NCBI GenBank assembly: GCA_021413665.1
Contig: JAIOPW010000036.1
Coordinates: 1 to 6,488 of the forward strand
DNA from: Rhodocyclales bacterium
GTDB lineage: Bacteria > Pseudomonadota > Gammaproteobacteria > Burkholderiales > Rhodocyclaceae
Reading direction: 5' to 3'
Length of the DNA: 6,488 nucleotides
Made by a program: the position numbers and the translations under genes. The notes under the pieces are model-generated. The model was given only the letters and a program-made list of their open reading frames with translations. It had not been told where the DNA came from and searched no databases. Position 1 is the stretch's first letter. The number at the start of each line of letters is the position of its first letter. Of this stretch, positions 1 to 5,802 are shown piece by piece.

Positions 1-1175
1 GAACGCAACAGCCATTCCGAAGCGACAAAGCGAAACACCAGCCGATCCGAGAAATGCACGATCAGCGGCGCCAGCAGCAGCGACAGCACCATCGCCGCCA
101 ATACCGGTTGCAGCACCGCGGGTGGCAGCAGGTTCACGTCGGCACTGCGGGCCAGGATGACGAAGCCGAATTCGCCACCGGCGCACAGCCACAAGCCACT
201 GCGCAGCGCCGAACCCGGCGTACTGCCCATCAATCGCGAAGCCGTGCCGACGATCGCCAGCTTGAACGCCATCAACGCCGCCAGGATGCCTGCCACCAGC
301 GGCCACTGTCCGGCGATCTGCGGCACGTTGAGACGCATGCCGATGGCGACGAAGAACAATCCCAGCAACACATCGCGGAAAGGCTTGATGTCCTCTTCCA
401 CCTGGTAGCGGTACTCGGTTTCACCGATCAGCATGCCGGCAGTGAAGGCGCCCAGCGCCAGCGACAGTCCCGCCAGTTCCGTCAGCCAGGCGAGGCCCAG
501 CGTGATCAGCAGCACGTTGAGCATGAACAGTTCGGCCGACTTCCGGCGCGCCACCAGGTAGAACCATTTCGACAAGGCGCGCTGTCCGATCACCAGCACC
601 AGCACCAGCAGCACGGCTGCCTTGAAGCCGGCCCAGAGCAGGGCTTCGGCCATCGCCTCGAGCGGTTGCGAGAACGCCGGGATCATCACCAGCAGCGGCA
701 CCACGGCGATGTCCTGGAACAGCAGCACGCCGATCACCTCGCGGCCGTGGGGGGCATCGAGCTCACCGCGTTCGGTCAGCAGCTTGGACAGCATCGCCGT
801 CGAGGACATCGCCAACGCGCCACCCAGCGCAATGCCGGCCAGCCAGGGAATACCGGCCAGCCGCGCCAGCAGGGTCGCCACCAGGGCCGTCACCAGCACC
901 TGCGCCAAGCCGAGGCCGAAGACGATGCGCTTCATGCTGTACAGGCGCGCCAGCGAGAATTCGAGGCCGATGCTGAACATCAGGAATACCACGCCGAACT
1001 CGGCCAGATGGCGCGTCTGTTCGGTATCCGGCACCCAGCCCGCCGCATGCGGCCCGAGTACGGCGCCTACCAGCAGGTAGCCCATTATCGGCGGCAGGCC
1101 GAGCATGCGAAAGATCACCACCACGACCACGGCGGCGGCGAGCAACAGCAGAATCAGGGGCAGGGTGTCGGTCAT
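1..1175 (-). CDS. Kef-type CPA2 monovalent cation:proton antiporter (3' end outside window)
   Basis: An inner-membrane antiporter of the CPA2 (KefB/KefC/YbaL) family, expected to exchange K+ or Na+ for protons. The frame is open from the ATG at 1175 to the left edge, giving 391 residues without a stop. The start MTDTLPLILLLL runs straight into a membrane segment, and about a dozen hydrophobic helices follow. Family motifs: GYLLVGAVLGP (32-42), FSIGLEFS (67-74), SSTAMLSKLL (124-133), the conserved FQD of LLFQDIAVVPLL (151-162), LGAFTAGMLIGETEYR (241-256), LGLFFVAIGM (271-280) and GGEFGFV (333-339). These resemble E. coli KefC (LGAF.AG, SEYRHE, LLLGLFF). A cytoplasmic TrkA_N/RCK domain would be expected after about residue 400 but is out of view, so KefB-like, YbaL-like and short forms cannot be told apart. 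Transcribed away from kdsD. The Shine-Dalgarno is weak. Family call secure; transported ion inferred. Confidence 0.93.
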   Translation of the reverse strand, partial: MTDTLPLILLLLAAAVVVVVIFRMLGLPPIMGYLLVGAVLGPHAAGWVPDTEQTRHLAEFGVVFLMFSIGLEFSLARLYSMKRIVFGLGLAQVLVTALVATLLARLAGIPWLAGIALGGALAMSSTAMLSKLLTERGELDAPHGREVIGVLLFQDIAVVPLLVMIPAFSQPLEAMAEALLWAGFKAAVLLVLVLVIGQRALSKWFYLVARRKSAELFMLNVLLITLGLAWLTELAGLSLALGAFTAGMLIGETEYRYQVEEDIKPFRDVLLGLFFVAIGMRLNVPQIAGQWPLVAGILAALMAFKLAIVGTASRLMGSTPGSALRSGLWLCAGGEFGFVILARSADVNLLPPAVLQPVLAAMVLSLLLAPLIVHFSDRLVFRFVASEWLLR

Positions 1176-1215
1176 GGGGCAAATGAATCCGGGTGCGGGG
1201 GATGCAAGGCGCGGT

Positions 1216-1224
1216 TGCTATAAT
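1216..1224 (+). promoter_or_regulatory. Extended -10 promoter of the kdsD operon
   Basis: TGCTATAAT combines a perfect -10 hexamer (1219-1224) with the upstream TG of an extended -10 element. The matching -35 region (about 1196-1201, in a G-rich stretch) is poor, which extended -10 promoters tolerate. Transcription would start near 1231, leaving a leader of about 22 nt before the kdsD ATG. It lies in the 77-bp gap between divergent genes and is the only good promoter seen upstream of the five-gene cluster. Inferred from sequence only. Confidence 0.6.
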
Positions 1225-1252
1225 TTGGCTCCATCATAAACGCCAGCCCACG

Positions 1253-2254
1253 ATGAACCAAACCCTTCAACCACCCGCTGCTCGCGTTTCTGACGACGGT
1301 CGCGCCGTGGCCATGGGCCGCCAGGTGCTGGAAATCGAAGCCGCAGCCGTGGCCGCGCTGGCGCAGCGACTGGGAAAGGAATTTCGCGCCGCCGTGGCGC
1401 TGATCCTCGAAAGTCGCGGCCGCGTGGTGGTCAGCGGCATTGGCAAGTCCGGCCATATCGCCCGCAAACTGGCTGCCACCTTTGCCAGTACCGGAACGCC
1501 GGCCTATTTCGTCCATGCCGCCGAAGCCGTGCATGGCGACCTGGGCATGATCACCCGCGACGACGTATTGATCGCGATTTCCAATTCCGGCGAGAACGAC
1601 GAGTTGCTGACCATCGTACCGCTGGTGAAACGCCTGGGCGGCAAACTGATCGCCATCACCGGCAACGAAACCTCCTCCCTCGCCCAGGAAGCCGACATCC
1701 ATCTCGACGCCCGCGTCGATCAGGAGGCCTGCCCGCTGAACCTGGCACCGACCGCCAGCACCACGGCGGCGCTGGCACTGGGCGACGCGCTGGCGGTGGC
1801 CCTGCTCGACGCAAGAGGCTTCGGTGCCGAAGACTTTGCCCGGTCCCACCCCGGCGGTGCGCTGGGGCGCAAGTTGCTCACCCATGTCGGCGACGTGATG
1901 CGGGTGGATGTACCGACTCTGGCGGAAGACGCTCCGATTCCCGTCGCACTGGCGGCGATGACCAAGGGCGGCATGGGCATGGCCGTGGTGCTTGATGCGG
2001 GATCGAAGATCACCGGGATATTTACCGACGGCGACCTGCGTCGCGCCCTCGAACGCCTCGGTGACCTGCGCACAGCGCCGGTCTCGGCGGTCATGACGCG
2101 CAACCCGCGCAGCATCGGTATGCGCCGCCTGGCGGTCGAAGCGGTGGAAATGATGGAAGCCAACAAGATAAACCAGCTTCTGGTCACGGATGAGGCCGGC
2201 GTGCTTTGCGGCGCGCTGAACATGCATGACCTGTTCCGGGCCAAGGTGGTCTGA
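1253..2254 (+). CDS. kdsD: Arabinose-5-phosphate isomerase KdsD (KpsF/GutQ family)
   Basis: Cytoplasmic aldose-ketose isomerase converting D-ribulose 5-phosphate to D-arabinose 5-phosphate, the first committed step to KDO of the LPS inner core. The 333-residue product has an SIS sugar-isomerase domain (about 35-190) followed by two CBS domains (about 215-270 and 280-333), the standard architecture and length. Motifs: SGIGKSGHIARK (61-72), VHGDLGMI (93-100), SNSGENDEL (110-118) and SHPGGALGR (198-206). K65, H94, E117, E158 and H199 align with E. coli KdsD K59, H88, E111, E152 and H193 at a constant +6 offset, so the catalytic set looks complete. The frame is open upstream to an ATG at 1193, but that start would lie before the -10 element, so the ATG at 1253 is chosen. 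No good Shine-Dalgarno precedes it; the leader is short. The stop overlaps the kdsC start by 1 bp (TGATG). Confidence 0.96.
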   Translation: MNQTLQPPAARVSDDGRAVAMGRQVLEIEAAAVAALAQRLGKEFRAAVALILESRGRVVVSGIGKSGHIARKLAATFASTGTPAYFVHAAEAVHGDLGMITRDDVLIAISNSGENDELLTIVPLVKRLGGKLIAITGNETSSLAQEADIHLDARVDQEACPLNLAPTASTTAALALGDALAVALLDARGFGAEDFARSHPGGALGRKLLTHVGDVMRVDVPTLAEDAPIPVALAAMTKGGMGMAVVLDAGSKITGIFTDGDLRRALERLGDLRTAPVSAVMTRNPRSIGMRRLAVEAVEMMEANKINQLLVTDEAGVLCGALNMHDLFRAKVV

Positions 2255-2778
2255 TGGAACGGGCGCGGCAAAAAGCGGCCCGACTGGCCCTCATGGGCTT
2301 CGATGTGGACGGCGTGCTCACCGACGGCATGCTCTACTTCAGTTCCCAGGGCGACGAGATGAAAGCCTTTTCCAGCCTCGACGGCCATGGCCTGAAAATG
2401 CTGCAGCGGGCCGGGGTCGAGGTCGCCATCATCAGCGGGCGCAGTTCGCGCGCCCTTGAACTGCGCGCCGCAAACCTCGGCATCGACGAACTGCACATGG
2501 GCGTCGAAGACAAGGGCGCGCTGCTGACACGGCTTGCGCGCCAGCGCGGAATCGACCTCGCGCGGGCGGGCTACATGGGCGACGACGTGGTCGACCTGCC
2601 GATCCTTCGTCTCTGCGGTTTTTCGGCAACCGTGGCCGACGGACACCAGGAAGTGCTCTCCCGCGTCGACTACGTCGCGAGCCGGGGCGGCGGTCGCGGC
2701 GCCGTGCGCGAAGTCTGCGACCTGATCATCCGCGCCCAGGACAAGTGGGATGCGGCCATGGCGGAATATCTGGCGTGA
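2254..2778 (+). CDS. kdsC: 3-deoxy-D-manno-octulosonate 8-phosphate phosphatase KdsC
   Basis: HAD-superfamily (C0, capless, tetrameric) phosphatase that hydrolyses KDO 8-phosphate to KDO, the step before CMP-activation for LPS core assembly; cytoplasmic. The 174 residues match the usual KdsC length. All HAD motifs are visible: motif I DVDGVLTDG (17-25) with nucleophile D17 and acid/base D19; motif II SGRSS (61-65); the conserved lysine K87 in GVEDKG; motif III GDDVVDLP (109-116). The glycine-rich C-terminal segment GGGRGAVREVCDLI (145-158), which reaches into the neighbouring subunit's active site in this family, is present. The ATG overlaps the kdsD stop by one base, and its own stop overlaps the lptC GTG by 4 bp. 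Pairing with kdsD is typical of KDO operons and argues for coupled translation. Confidence 0.96.
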   Translation: MERARQKAARLALMGFDVDGVLTDGMLYFSSQGDEMKAFSSLDGHGLKMLQRAGVEVAIISGRSSRALELRAANLGIDELHMGVEDKGALLTRLARQRGIDLARAGYMGDDVVDLPILRLCGFSATVADGHQEVLSRVDYVASRGGGRGAVREVCDLIIRAQDKWDAAMAEYLA

Positions 2779-3350
2779 AGGATCGCGCCGCCTCGCTGTT
2801 TCCGCTGGCCATGCTGGTACTGCTGGCGGCGCTGACGTTCTGGCTCAACCGGGTGATCCAGGGCGACAATCCGCGCGGCCCGCAGCGCCATGATCCCGAC
2901 TACTGGGTCGAACGCTTCGAGATGCGCCGCTTCGACCTAGAAGGCAAGCTGCAACACACGCTGGTCGCCGACAAACTGCTCCACTACCCGGACGATGACA
3001 CGACCATCGTCACCGCACCCCGCATCACCTATCATCAGTCGCCGCCATCCGAGGTGTCGGCGCGCATGGCCTACGTCGGCAACGACGGCAGGGAGATCGA
3101 CCTGGTCGACAATGTCCGCGTGATCCGACACCCCTCGGCGGACGCTTCTTCGCCTACTGTGCTGGATACCAGGACCCTCAAGGTCTTTCCCGACGACGAA
3201 AAGGCACGCACCCGGGATCCCGTGGTCATCACCCAGGGCAAGAGCGTAATCCGCGGCACGGGGCTCGACGTAGACAACAGATCCGGCATCACGGTCCTCC
3301 ATGGCCGCGTTACCGGCACCCTCCATCGCAACCGGACCGGGACACCATGA
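2775..3350 (+). CDS. lptC: LPS export system protein LptC
   Basis: Bitopic inner-membrane protein of the Lpt bridge: it receives LPS extracted by LptB2FG and passes it to LptA. With the GTG start at 2775 the product has 191 residues, the family's usual size. It has a short positively charged N-terminus, one membrane anchor (about 7-26), then a periplasmic beta-jellyroll region with a typical early segment (DPDYWVERFEMRRFDLEGK, 40-58) and alternating hydrophobic strands through 180. The GTG overlaps the kdsC stop (GTGA). An in-frame ATG at 2745 would add ten residues (MGCGHGGISG) ahead of the charged anchor; the GTG fits the 4-bp overlaps elsewhere in the operon better. LptC sequences are poorly conserved, so the call leans partly on topology and on position between kdsC and lptA. 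Confidence 0.9.
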   Translation: MKDRAASLFPLAMLVLLAALTFWLNRVIQGDNPRGPQRHDPDYWVERFEMRRFDLEGKLQHTLVADKLLHYPDDDTTIVTAPRITYHQSPPSEVSARMAYVGNDGREIDLVDNVRVIRHPSADASSPTVLDTRTLKVFPDDEKARTRDPVVITQGKSVIRGTGLDVDNRSGITVLHGRVTGTLHRNRTGTP

Positions 3351-3982
3351 AACATTCTCTTCGACTCGCCGTCATTGCCGGCATCGCCGGCGCCATGCTT
3401 GCCGCAGTTCCGGCGAGAGCAGAAAAAGCCGACCGCGACAAACCGGTCAATATTGAGGCGGACCGGGTATCGGTCGATGACGTAAAGAAGGTGCAGACCT
3501 TCGAAGGCAACGTGCAACTGGTCAAGGGCACCCTGATCATCCGCGCCGAGCGCATCGTCGTCACCCAGGACGACGACGGTTACCAGCGCGGCGTTGCCAC
3601 CGGCACCGCCGGCGTGCTACCGCGCTTCCGGCAGAAGCGCGAAGGCCTGGACGAATACATCGAGGGTGAAGGCGAACGCATCGAGCACGATGCCAAGGCC
3701 GAAAAGACCGAGTTCTTCAACCGCGCCTGGGTCAAGAGCGGCCTCGACGAGGTTCGCGGCCAGTTCATTTCCTACGATGCGCTGACTGAAAAATACTTTG
3801 TCACCAGCGGTCCCAACGGCACCCGCGCCCAGCCCGGCAGTGGCGAGCGGGTACGCGCAGTGATCCAGCCGAAGAGCAAGGATGGCGCGCCAGCGGCCGC
3901 AAGCCGCCCGGCAACCGCCATCACCCCGACCCTCAAAGGCGCGCAAAGCATCGCCGTCCCTCGTCAGGAGGCAGCGCAGTGA
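3347..3982 (+). CDS. lptA: Periplasmic LPS transport protein LptA (OstA-like)
   Basis: Soluble periplasmic component whose beta-jellyroll units stack head to tail to carry LPS from LptC to LptD at the outer membrane. The 211-residue product starts with a Sec signal peptide: charged MKHSLR, hydrophobic core, and likely cleavage after VPARA (residue 25). The OstA/LptA domain covers about 30-155: DKPVNIEADRVSVDD (31-45), FEGNVQLVKGTLIIRAERI (52-70), LDEYIEGEGERIEHDAKAEK (101-120) and a closing strand EKYFVTSG (148-155). A roughly 40-residue Ala/Pro/Lys-rich, probably disordered tail (about 172-211) follows. The ATG overlaps the lptC stop (ATGA), and the stop overlaps the next gene's GTG. The coding sequence of the tail also carries that gene's ribosome-binding site. 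In relatives lptB usually follows; here it does not. Confidence 0.95.
   Translation: MKHSLRLAVIAGIAGAMLAAVPARAEKADRDKPVNIEADRVSVDDVKKVQTFEGNVQLVKGTLIIRAERIVVTQDDDGYQRGVATGTAGVLPRFRQKREGLDEYIEGEGERIEHDAKAEKTEFFNRAWVKSGLDEVRGQFISYDALTEKYFVTSGPNGTRAQPGSGERVRAVIQPKSKDGAPAAASRPATAITPTLKGAQSIAVPRQEAAQ
3966..3971 (+). promoter_or_regulatory. Ribosome-binding site fixing the hydratase GTG start
   Basis: A perfect AGGAGG lies 7 nt before the GTG at 3979, inside the last codons of lptA. It is the strongest Shine-Dalgarno in the operon and supports the GTG as the true hydratase start. It suggests the hydratase can be translated efficiently on its own as well as by coupling to lptA. Confidence 0.85.
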
Positions 3983-4755
3983 GTTACGAAAACATCATCG
4001 CCGAAACGCGCGGCAAGGTCGGGCTGATCACGCTCAACCGGCCCAAGGCGCTCAACGCCCTCAATGACACCTTGATCGATGAAATCGGCGCCGCCCTCGA
4101 CGGCTTCGAGGCCGATGCGGCTGTCGGCTGCATCGTCATCACCGGCTCGGAGAAGGCATTCGCCGCCGGCGCCGACATCGGCGCCATGGCCGGCTGGGAC
4201 TTCATGGATGTCTACAAGGCCAATTACATCAGCCGCAACTGGGACCGCATTCCCCGCTGCCGCAAACCGATCATTGCCGCCGTAGCCGGCTTTGCCCTGG
4301 GGGGCGGCTGCGAACTGGCGATGATGTGCGACATGATCTATGCCGCCGATACCGCCAAATTCGGCCAGCCCGAAATCAAGCTCGGCATCCTTCCCGGCGC
4401 CGGCGGCACGCAGCGCCTGCCCCGGGCCGTGAGCAAGGCCAAGGCGATGGACATGTGCCTCACCGCGCGCTTCATCGATGCCGAGGAAGCCGAGCGCGCC
4501 GGACTGGTGGCGCGCATCATCGCCGCCGACAAGCTGCTGGAGGAAACCCTGGCGGCAGCGGCGACCATCGCCGGATTCTCGCTGCCGATCGTGATGATGA
4601 TCAAGGAATCGGTCAATCGCGCCTACGAATCCAGCCTGCAGGAAGGCCTGCTGTTCGAGCGCCGCACCTTCCATTCGGCCTTTGCCCTGGCCGACCAGAA
4701 GGAAGGCATGACGGCCTTCGTCGAAAAGCGCAAGCCGGTCTTCCGCGACGCATAA
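3979..4755 (+). CDS. Enoyl-CoA hydratase, crotonase family
   Basis: Predicted cytoplasmic hydratase adding water to trans-2-enoyl-CoA to give (S)-3-hydroxyacyl-CoA, as in fatty-acid or aromatic-acid beta-oxidation. The 258 residues match single-domain crotonases (ECHS1, PaaF, FadB1 types). The CoA and oxyanion-hole regions are present: AFAAGADIGAM (60-70) and GFALGGGCELAMMCD (104-118). Glu112 and Glu132 (in GQPEIKLGILPGAGGTQR) match the two catalytic glutamates of rat hydratase (E144 and E164) with the same 20-residue spacing, so it should be a true hydratase, not an isomerase or inactive relative. The GTG start has a perfect AGGAGG 7 nt upstream and overlaps the lptA stop by 4 bp. It is the last gene of the KDO/Lpt cluster, and a terminator follows 20 nt after its stop. 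It is not PhaJ-like, so a direct supply of (R)-hydroxyacyl-CoA for PHA is not expected. Substrate range cannot be read from sequence. Confidence 0.92.
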   Translation: MSYENIIAETRGKVGLITLNRPKALNALNDTLIDEIGAALDGFEADAAVGCIVITGSEKAFAAGADIGAMAGWDFMDVYKANYISRNWDRIPRCRKPIIAAVAGFALGGGCELAMMCDMIYAADTAKFGQPEIKLGILPGAGGTQRLPRAVSKAKAMDMCLTARFIDAEEAERAGLVARIIAADKLLEETLAAAATIAGFSLPIVMMIKESVNRAYESSLQEGLLFERRTFHSAFALADQKEGMTAFVEKRKPVFRDA

Positions 4756-4775
4756 GCGCCCCGCAATGCACCATC

Positions 4776-4799
4776 AAAGGCCCTATGGGGCCTTTTTTT
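4776..4799 (+). terminator. Rho-independent terminator of the kdsD-hydratase operon
   Basis: An 8-bp perfect stem (AAAGGCCC 4776-4783 with GGGCCTTT 4788-4795), a TATG loop and a T run to 4799. It lies 20 nt after the hydratase stop and should separate the operon from the phasin gene. Confidence 0.92.
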
Positions 4800-4851
4800 A
4801 TTTTGTAACTACATGTTTCAATTTAATTTAATTTGACTTCACATTTTTTGT

Positions 4852-4860
4852 TGCATTGCA
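4852..4860. promoter_or_regulatory. Candidate operator, upstream TGC-N3-GCA palindrome
   Basis: TGCATTGCA lies 11 nt before the phasin -35 box, at the edge of an AT-rich island. It has the same TGC-N3-GCA form as the site at 4911-4919. PhaR repressors that control phasin genes have been reported to bind TGC-rich inverted repeats (Paracoccus work, from memory). The assignment to PhaR is inference. Confidence 0.4.
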
Positions 4861-4871
4861 CCAAAAAAGTC

Positions 4872-4899
4872 TTGACACGAGGAATTCGACCCCTATAAT
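4872..4899 (+). promoter_or_regulatory. Near-consensus sigma-70 promoter of the phasin gene
   Basis: TTGACA (4872-4877) and TATAAT (4894-4899) are both perfect hexamers separated by 16 bp. The upstream 4793-4870 is strikingly AT-rich for this window and could act as an UP element. Start of transcription is expected near 4906, giving a leader of about 90 nt. Such a strong promoter fits phasins, which are abundant granule-coat proteins normally held back by a repressor. Confidence 0.88.
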
Positions 4900-4910
4900 A
4901 CGAACCATGA

Positions 4911-4919
4911 TGCAGCGCA
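4911..4919. promoter_or_regulatory. Candidate operator, downstream TGC-N3-GCA palindrome
   Basis: TGCAGCGCA sits 11 nt after the -10 box, at or just past the expected start of transcription, a position where a bound repressor would block initiation. Its centre is 59 bp from that of the matching upstream site (4852-4860). Inferred from sequence symmetry only. Confidence 0.4.
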
Positions 4920-4923
4920 ACAT

Positions 4924-4943
4924 CGCCCCGGTGAACTGGGGTG
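4924..4943 (+). other. Possible hairpin in the phasin leader RNA
   Basis: CGCCCC (4924-4929) can pair with GGGGTG (4938-4943) through five Watson-Crick pairs and one G-U around an 8-nt loop, within the roughly 90-nt untranslated leader. It could affect transcript stability. No known riboswitch was recognised, and the stem is short enough to be chance. Confidence 0.25.
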
Positions 4944-4996
4944 AGCGACAAATCCGACATTCACCGACGTTTCGATAATCATTCCAGGAGATCACC

Positions 4997-5507
4997 ATGA
5001 ACGCCACTACCGAACAATTCGCCAGCGCCAACAAGGCCAACGTAGAAACCCTGCTGACCATCGCCAATACCGCGTTTGCCAGCGCCGAGCGCCTTGCCGC
5101 CCTGAACCTGAACACCGGTCAAGGACGTGCAGCAACTGATGTCCCTGCAAACCACCATGGCCCAGCCCGCCGTCGAGAAGGCCGTCGCCTACTCGCGCAG
5201 CGTGTATGAGATCGCCACCCAGACCCAGGAAGAACTGTCCAAGGTCGTCGAAGGCCAGTTCTCCGAAATGAACAAGAATGTCGCTTCCGCCCTCGACAAG
5301 GCCGCCAAGAACGCCCCGGCCGGTTCCGATGTCGCCGTGGCAGCCGTGAAGTCGGCGATCGCCGCCGCCAACTCGGCCTACGACAGCATGACCAAGGCTG
5401 CCAAGCAAGTTGCCGAAATCGCTGAAGCCAATGTCGCCGCCGCTACCACCGCGACCGTCAAGGCTGTCGGCACCAACGCCGCTCCGAAGGCCAAGAAGGC
5501 CGCCTGA
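4997..5507 (+). pseudogene. Phasin (PHA granule-associated protein), internally deleted and frameshifted
   Basis: Phasins coat polyhydroxyalkanoate granules and control their size and number. The ATG at 4997 has AGGAG (4986-4990) 6 nt upstream and opens a normal Phasin_2 N-terminus of 40 residues (MNATTEQFASANKAN to ALNLNT). After 5116 this frame reads 30 unrelated residues and stops at 5209. The rest of a normal phasin resumes one frame over from about 5118: VKDVQQLMSLQ, then EKAVAYSRSVYEIATQTQEE, the KNAPAGSDVAVAAVKSAIAA block, and a Lys/Ala tail (PKAKKAA) ending at 5507. Cupriavidus PhaP1 (from memory) has about 20 residues between its LNL and KDAQ motifs; here only 10 nt remain between LNL and KD, so about 50 bp is missing. 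Restoring 50 bp gives a 186-residue protein, normal for the family. Everything else looks intact, including promoter and terminator, so the lesion is recent or a sequence error. Restart at GTG 5127 or ATG 5139 could still give a truncated phasin. Confidence 0.85.
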
Positions 5508-5530
5508 GCGACGCTTTACCGTCTCCTCCT

Positions 5531-5551
5531 CCGGCCCCGCAAAGGGGCTGG
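5531..5551 (+). other. GC-rich hairpin after the phasin gene
   Basis: CCGGCCCC (5531-5538) pairs with GGGGCTGG (5544-5551), including one G-U, around a GCAAA loop. It has no T tract of its own but stands directly before the true terminator. It may protect the 3' end of the phasin mRNA from exonucleases or help termination. Confidence 0.5.
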
Positions 5552-5555
5552 TTTC

Positions 5556-5588
5556 AGACCCGACCCAGCAATGCGTCGGGTCTTTTTT
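5556..5588 (+). terminator. Rho-independent terminator of the phasin gene
   Basis: A perfect 9-bp stem (AGACCCGAC 5556-5564 with GTCGGGTCT 5575-5583), a 10-nt loop and a T run through 5588. It lies about 50 nt after the phasin stop codon. Confidence 0.92.
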
Positions 5589-5590
5589 AT

Positions 5591-5737
5591 GTCTGCGCCG
5601 CAGGCGCAGACGGTACCCCAGTGGTATTGCCGGCGAGCAAAGTGCAATCCCCGGCAGGCAAAGCCCTCCGCGGGACGCGGAGACGGTATCCCAGCGATCG
5701 CCTGCCCGCGAAGCGGAAGCCCAGGTGGGCAAAGCCC
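5591..5737. repeat. Two diverged tandem units of a ~73-bp hairpin-bearing intergenic repeat
   Basis: Unit A (5591-5663) opens with a perfect 9-bp hairpin with a 3-nt loop (5591-5611), then GGTACCCCAG (5612-5621), a second inverted repeat (TGCCGG 5628-5633 with CCGGCA 5651-5656) and GGCAAAGCCC (5657-5666). Unit B (5664-5737) repeats the order: a 7-bp hairpin (5666-5682), GGTATCCCAG (5685-5694), TGCCC (5703-5707) with GGGCA (5727-5731), and GGCAAAGCCC (5728-5737). Period is 73 bp at the left end and 71 at the right. A further 6-bp stem (5737-5742 with 5753-5758) sits where a third unit would begin. The rest of the gap to 5802 shows no gene or clear terminator for the convergent aminotransferase. 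It may be a genome-wide REP-like element; copy number is unknown from this window. Confidence 0.65.
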
Positions 5738-5802
5738 CGTCCATTCGAGGCCGGACGGCGTCGAAAAGTCGTCGCTGGTGGGACGGCGATGTCAGACGGC
5801 GA

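Noticed and set aside
54..1223. Long plus-strand open frame (389 codons) opposite the antiporter gene
   Set aside because: The product is Gln/His/Arg-rich without any domain. It is the antisense shadow of a GC-rich membrane-protein gene whose minus-strand frame carries clear Kef motifs.
1172..2646. Long minus-strand open frames across kdsD and kdsC
   Set aside because: They are low-complexity shadows; the plus-strand frames carry complete catalytic motifs of KdsD and KdsC.
3979..4755. Reading the hydratase as PhaJ, feeding PHA synthesis beside the phasin
   Set aside because: PhaJ is a short MaoC/hot-dog-fold enzyme. This protein has the crotonase fold motifs and should give the (S)-product; the terminator and separate promoter also divide it from the phasin gene.
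4833..4861. Second upstream phasin promoter (TTGACT at 4833-4838)
   Set aside because: The hexamer at the right distance downstream (TTGCAC) is a poor -10; the promoter at 4872-4899 is far better.
4906..4996. Riboswitch in the phasin leader
   Set aside because: Only one short hairpin is visible, with no conserved aptamer core that I recognise.
5111..5130. Programmed ribosomal frameshift joining the two phasin halves
   Set aside because: There is no slippery heptamer or downstream pseudoknot, and a frameshift would not restore the roughly 17 missing residues of a conserved helical region.
5591..5737. CRISPR array
   Set aside because: Only two diverged, internally structured units with no unique spacers between identical repeats.
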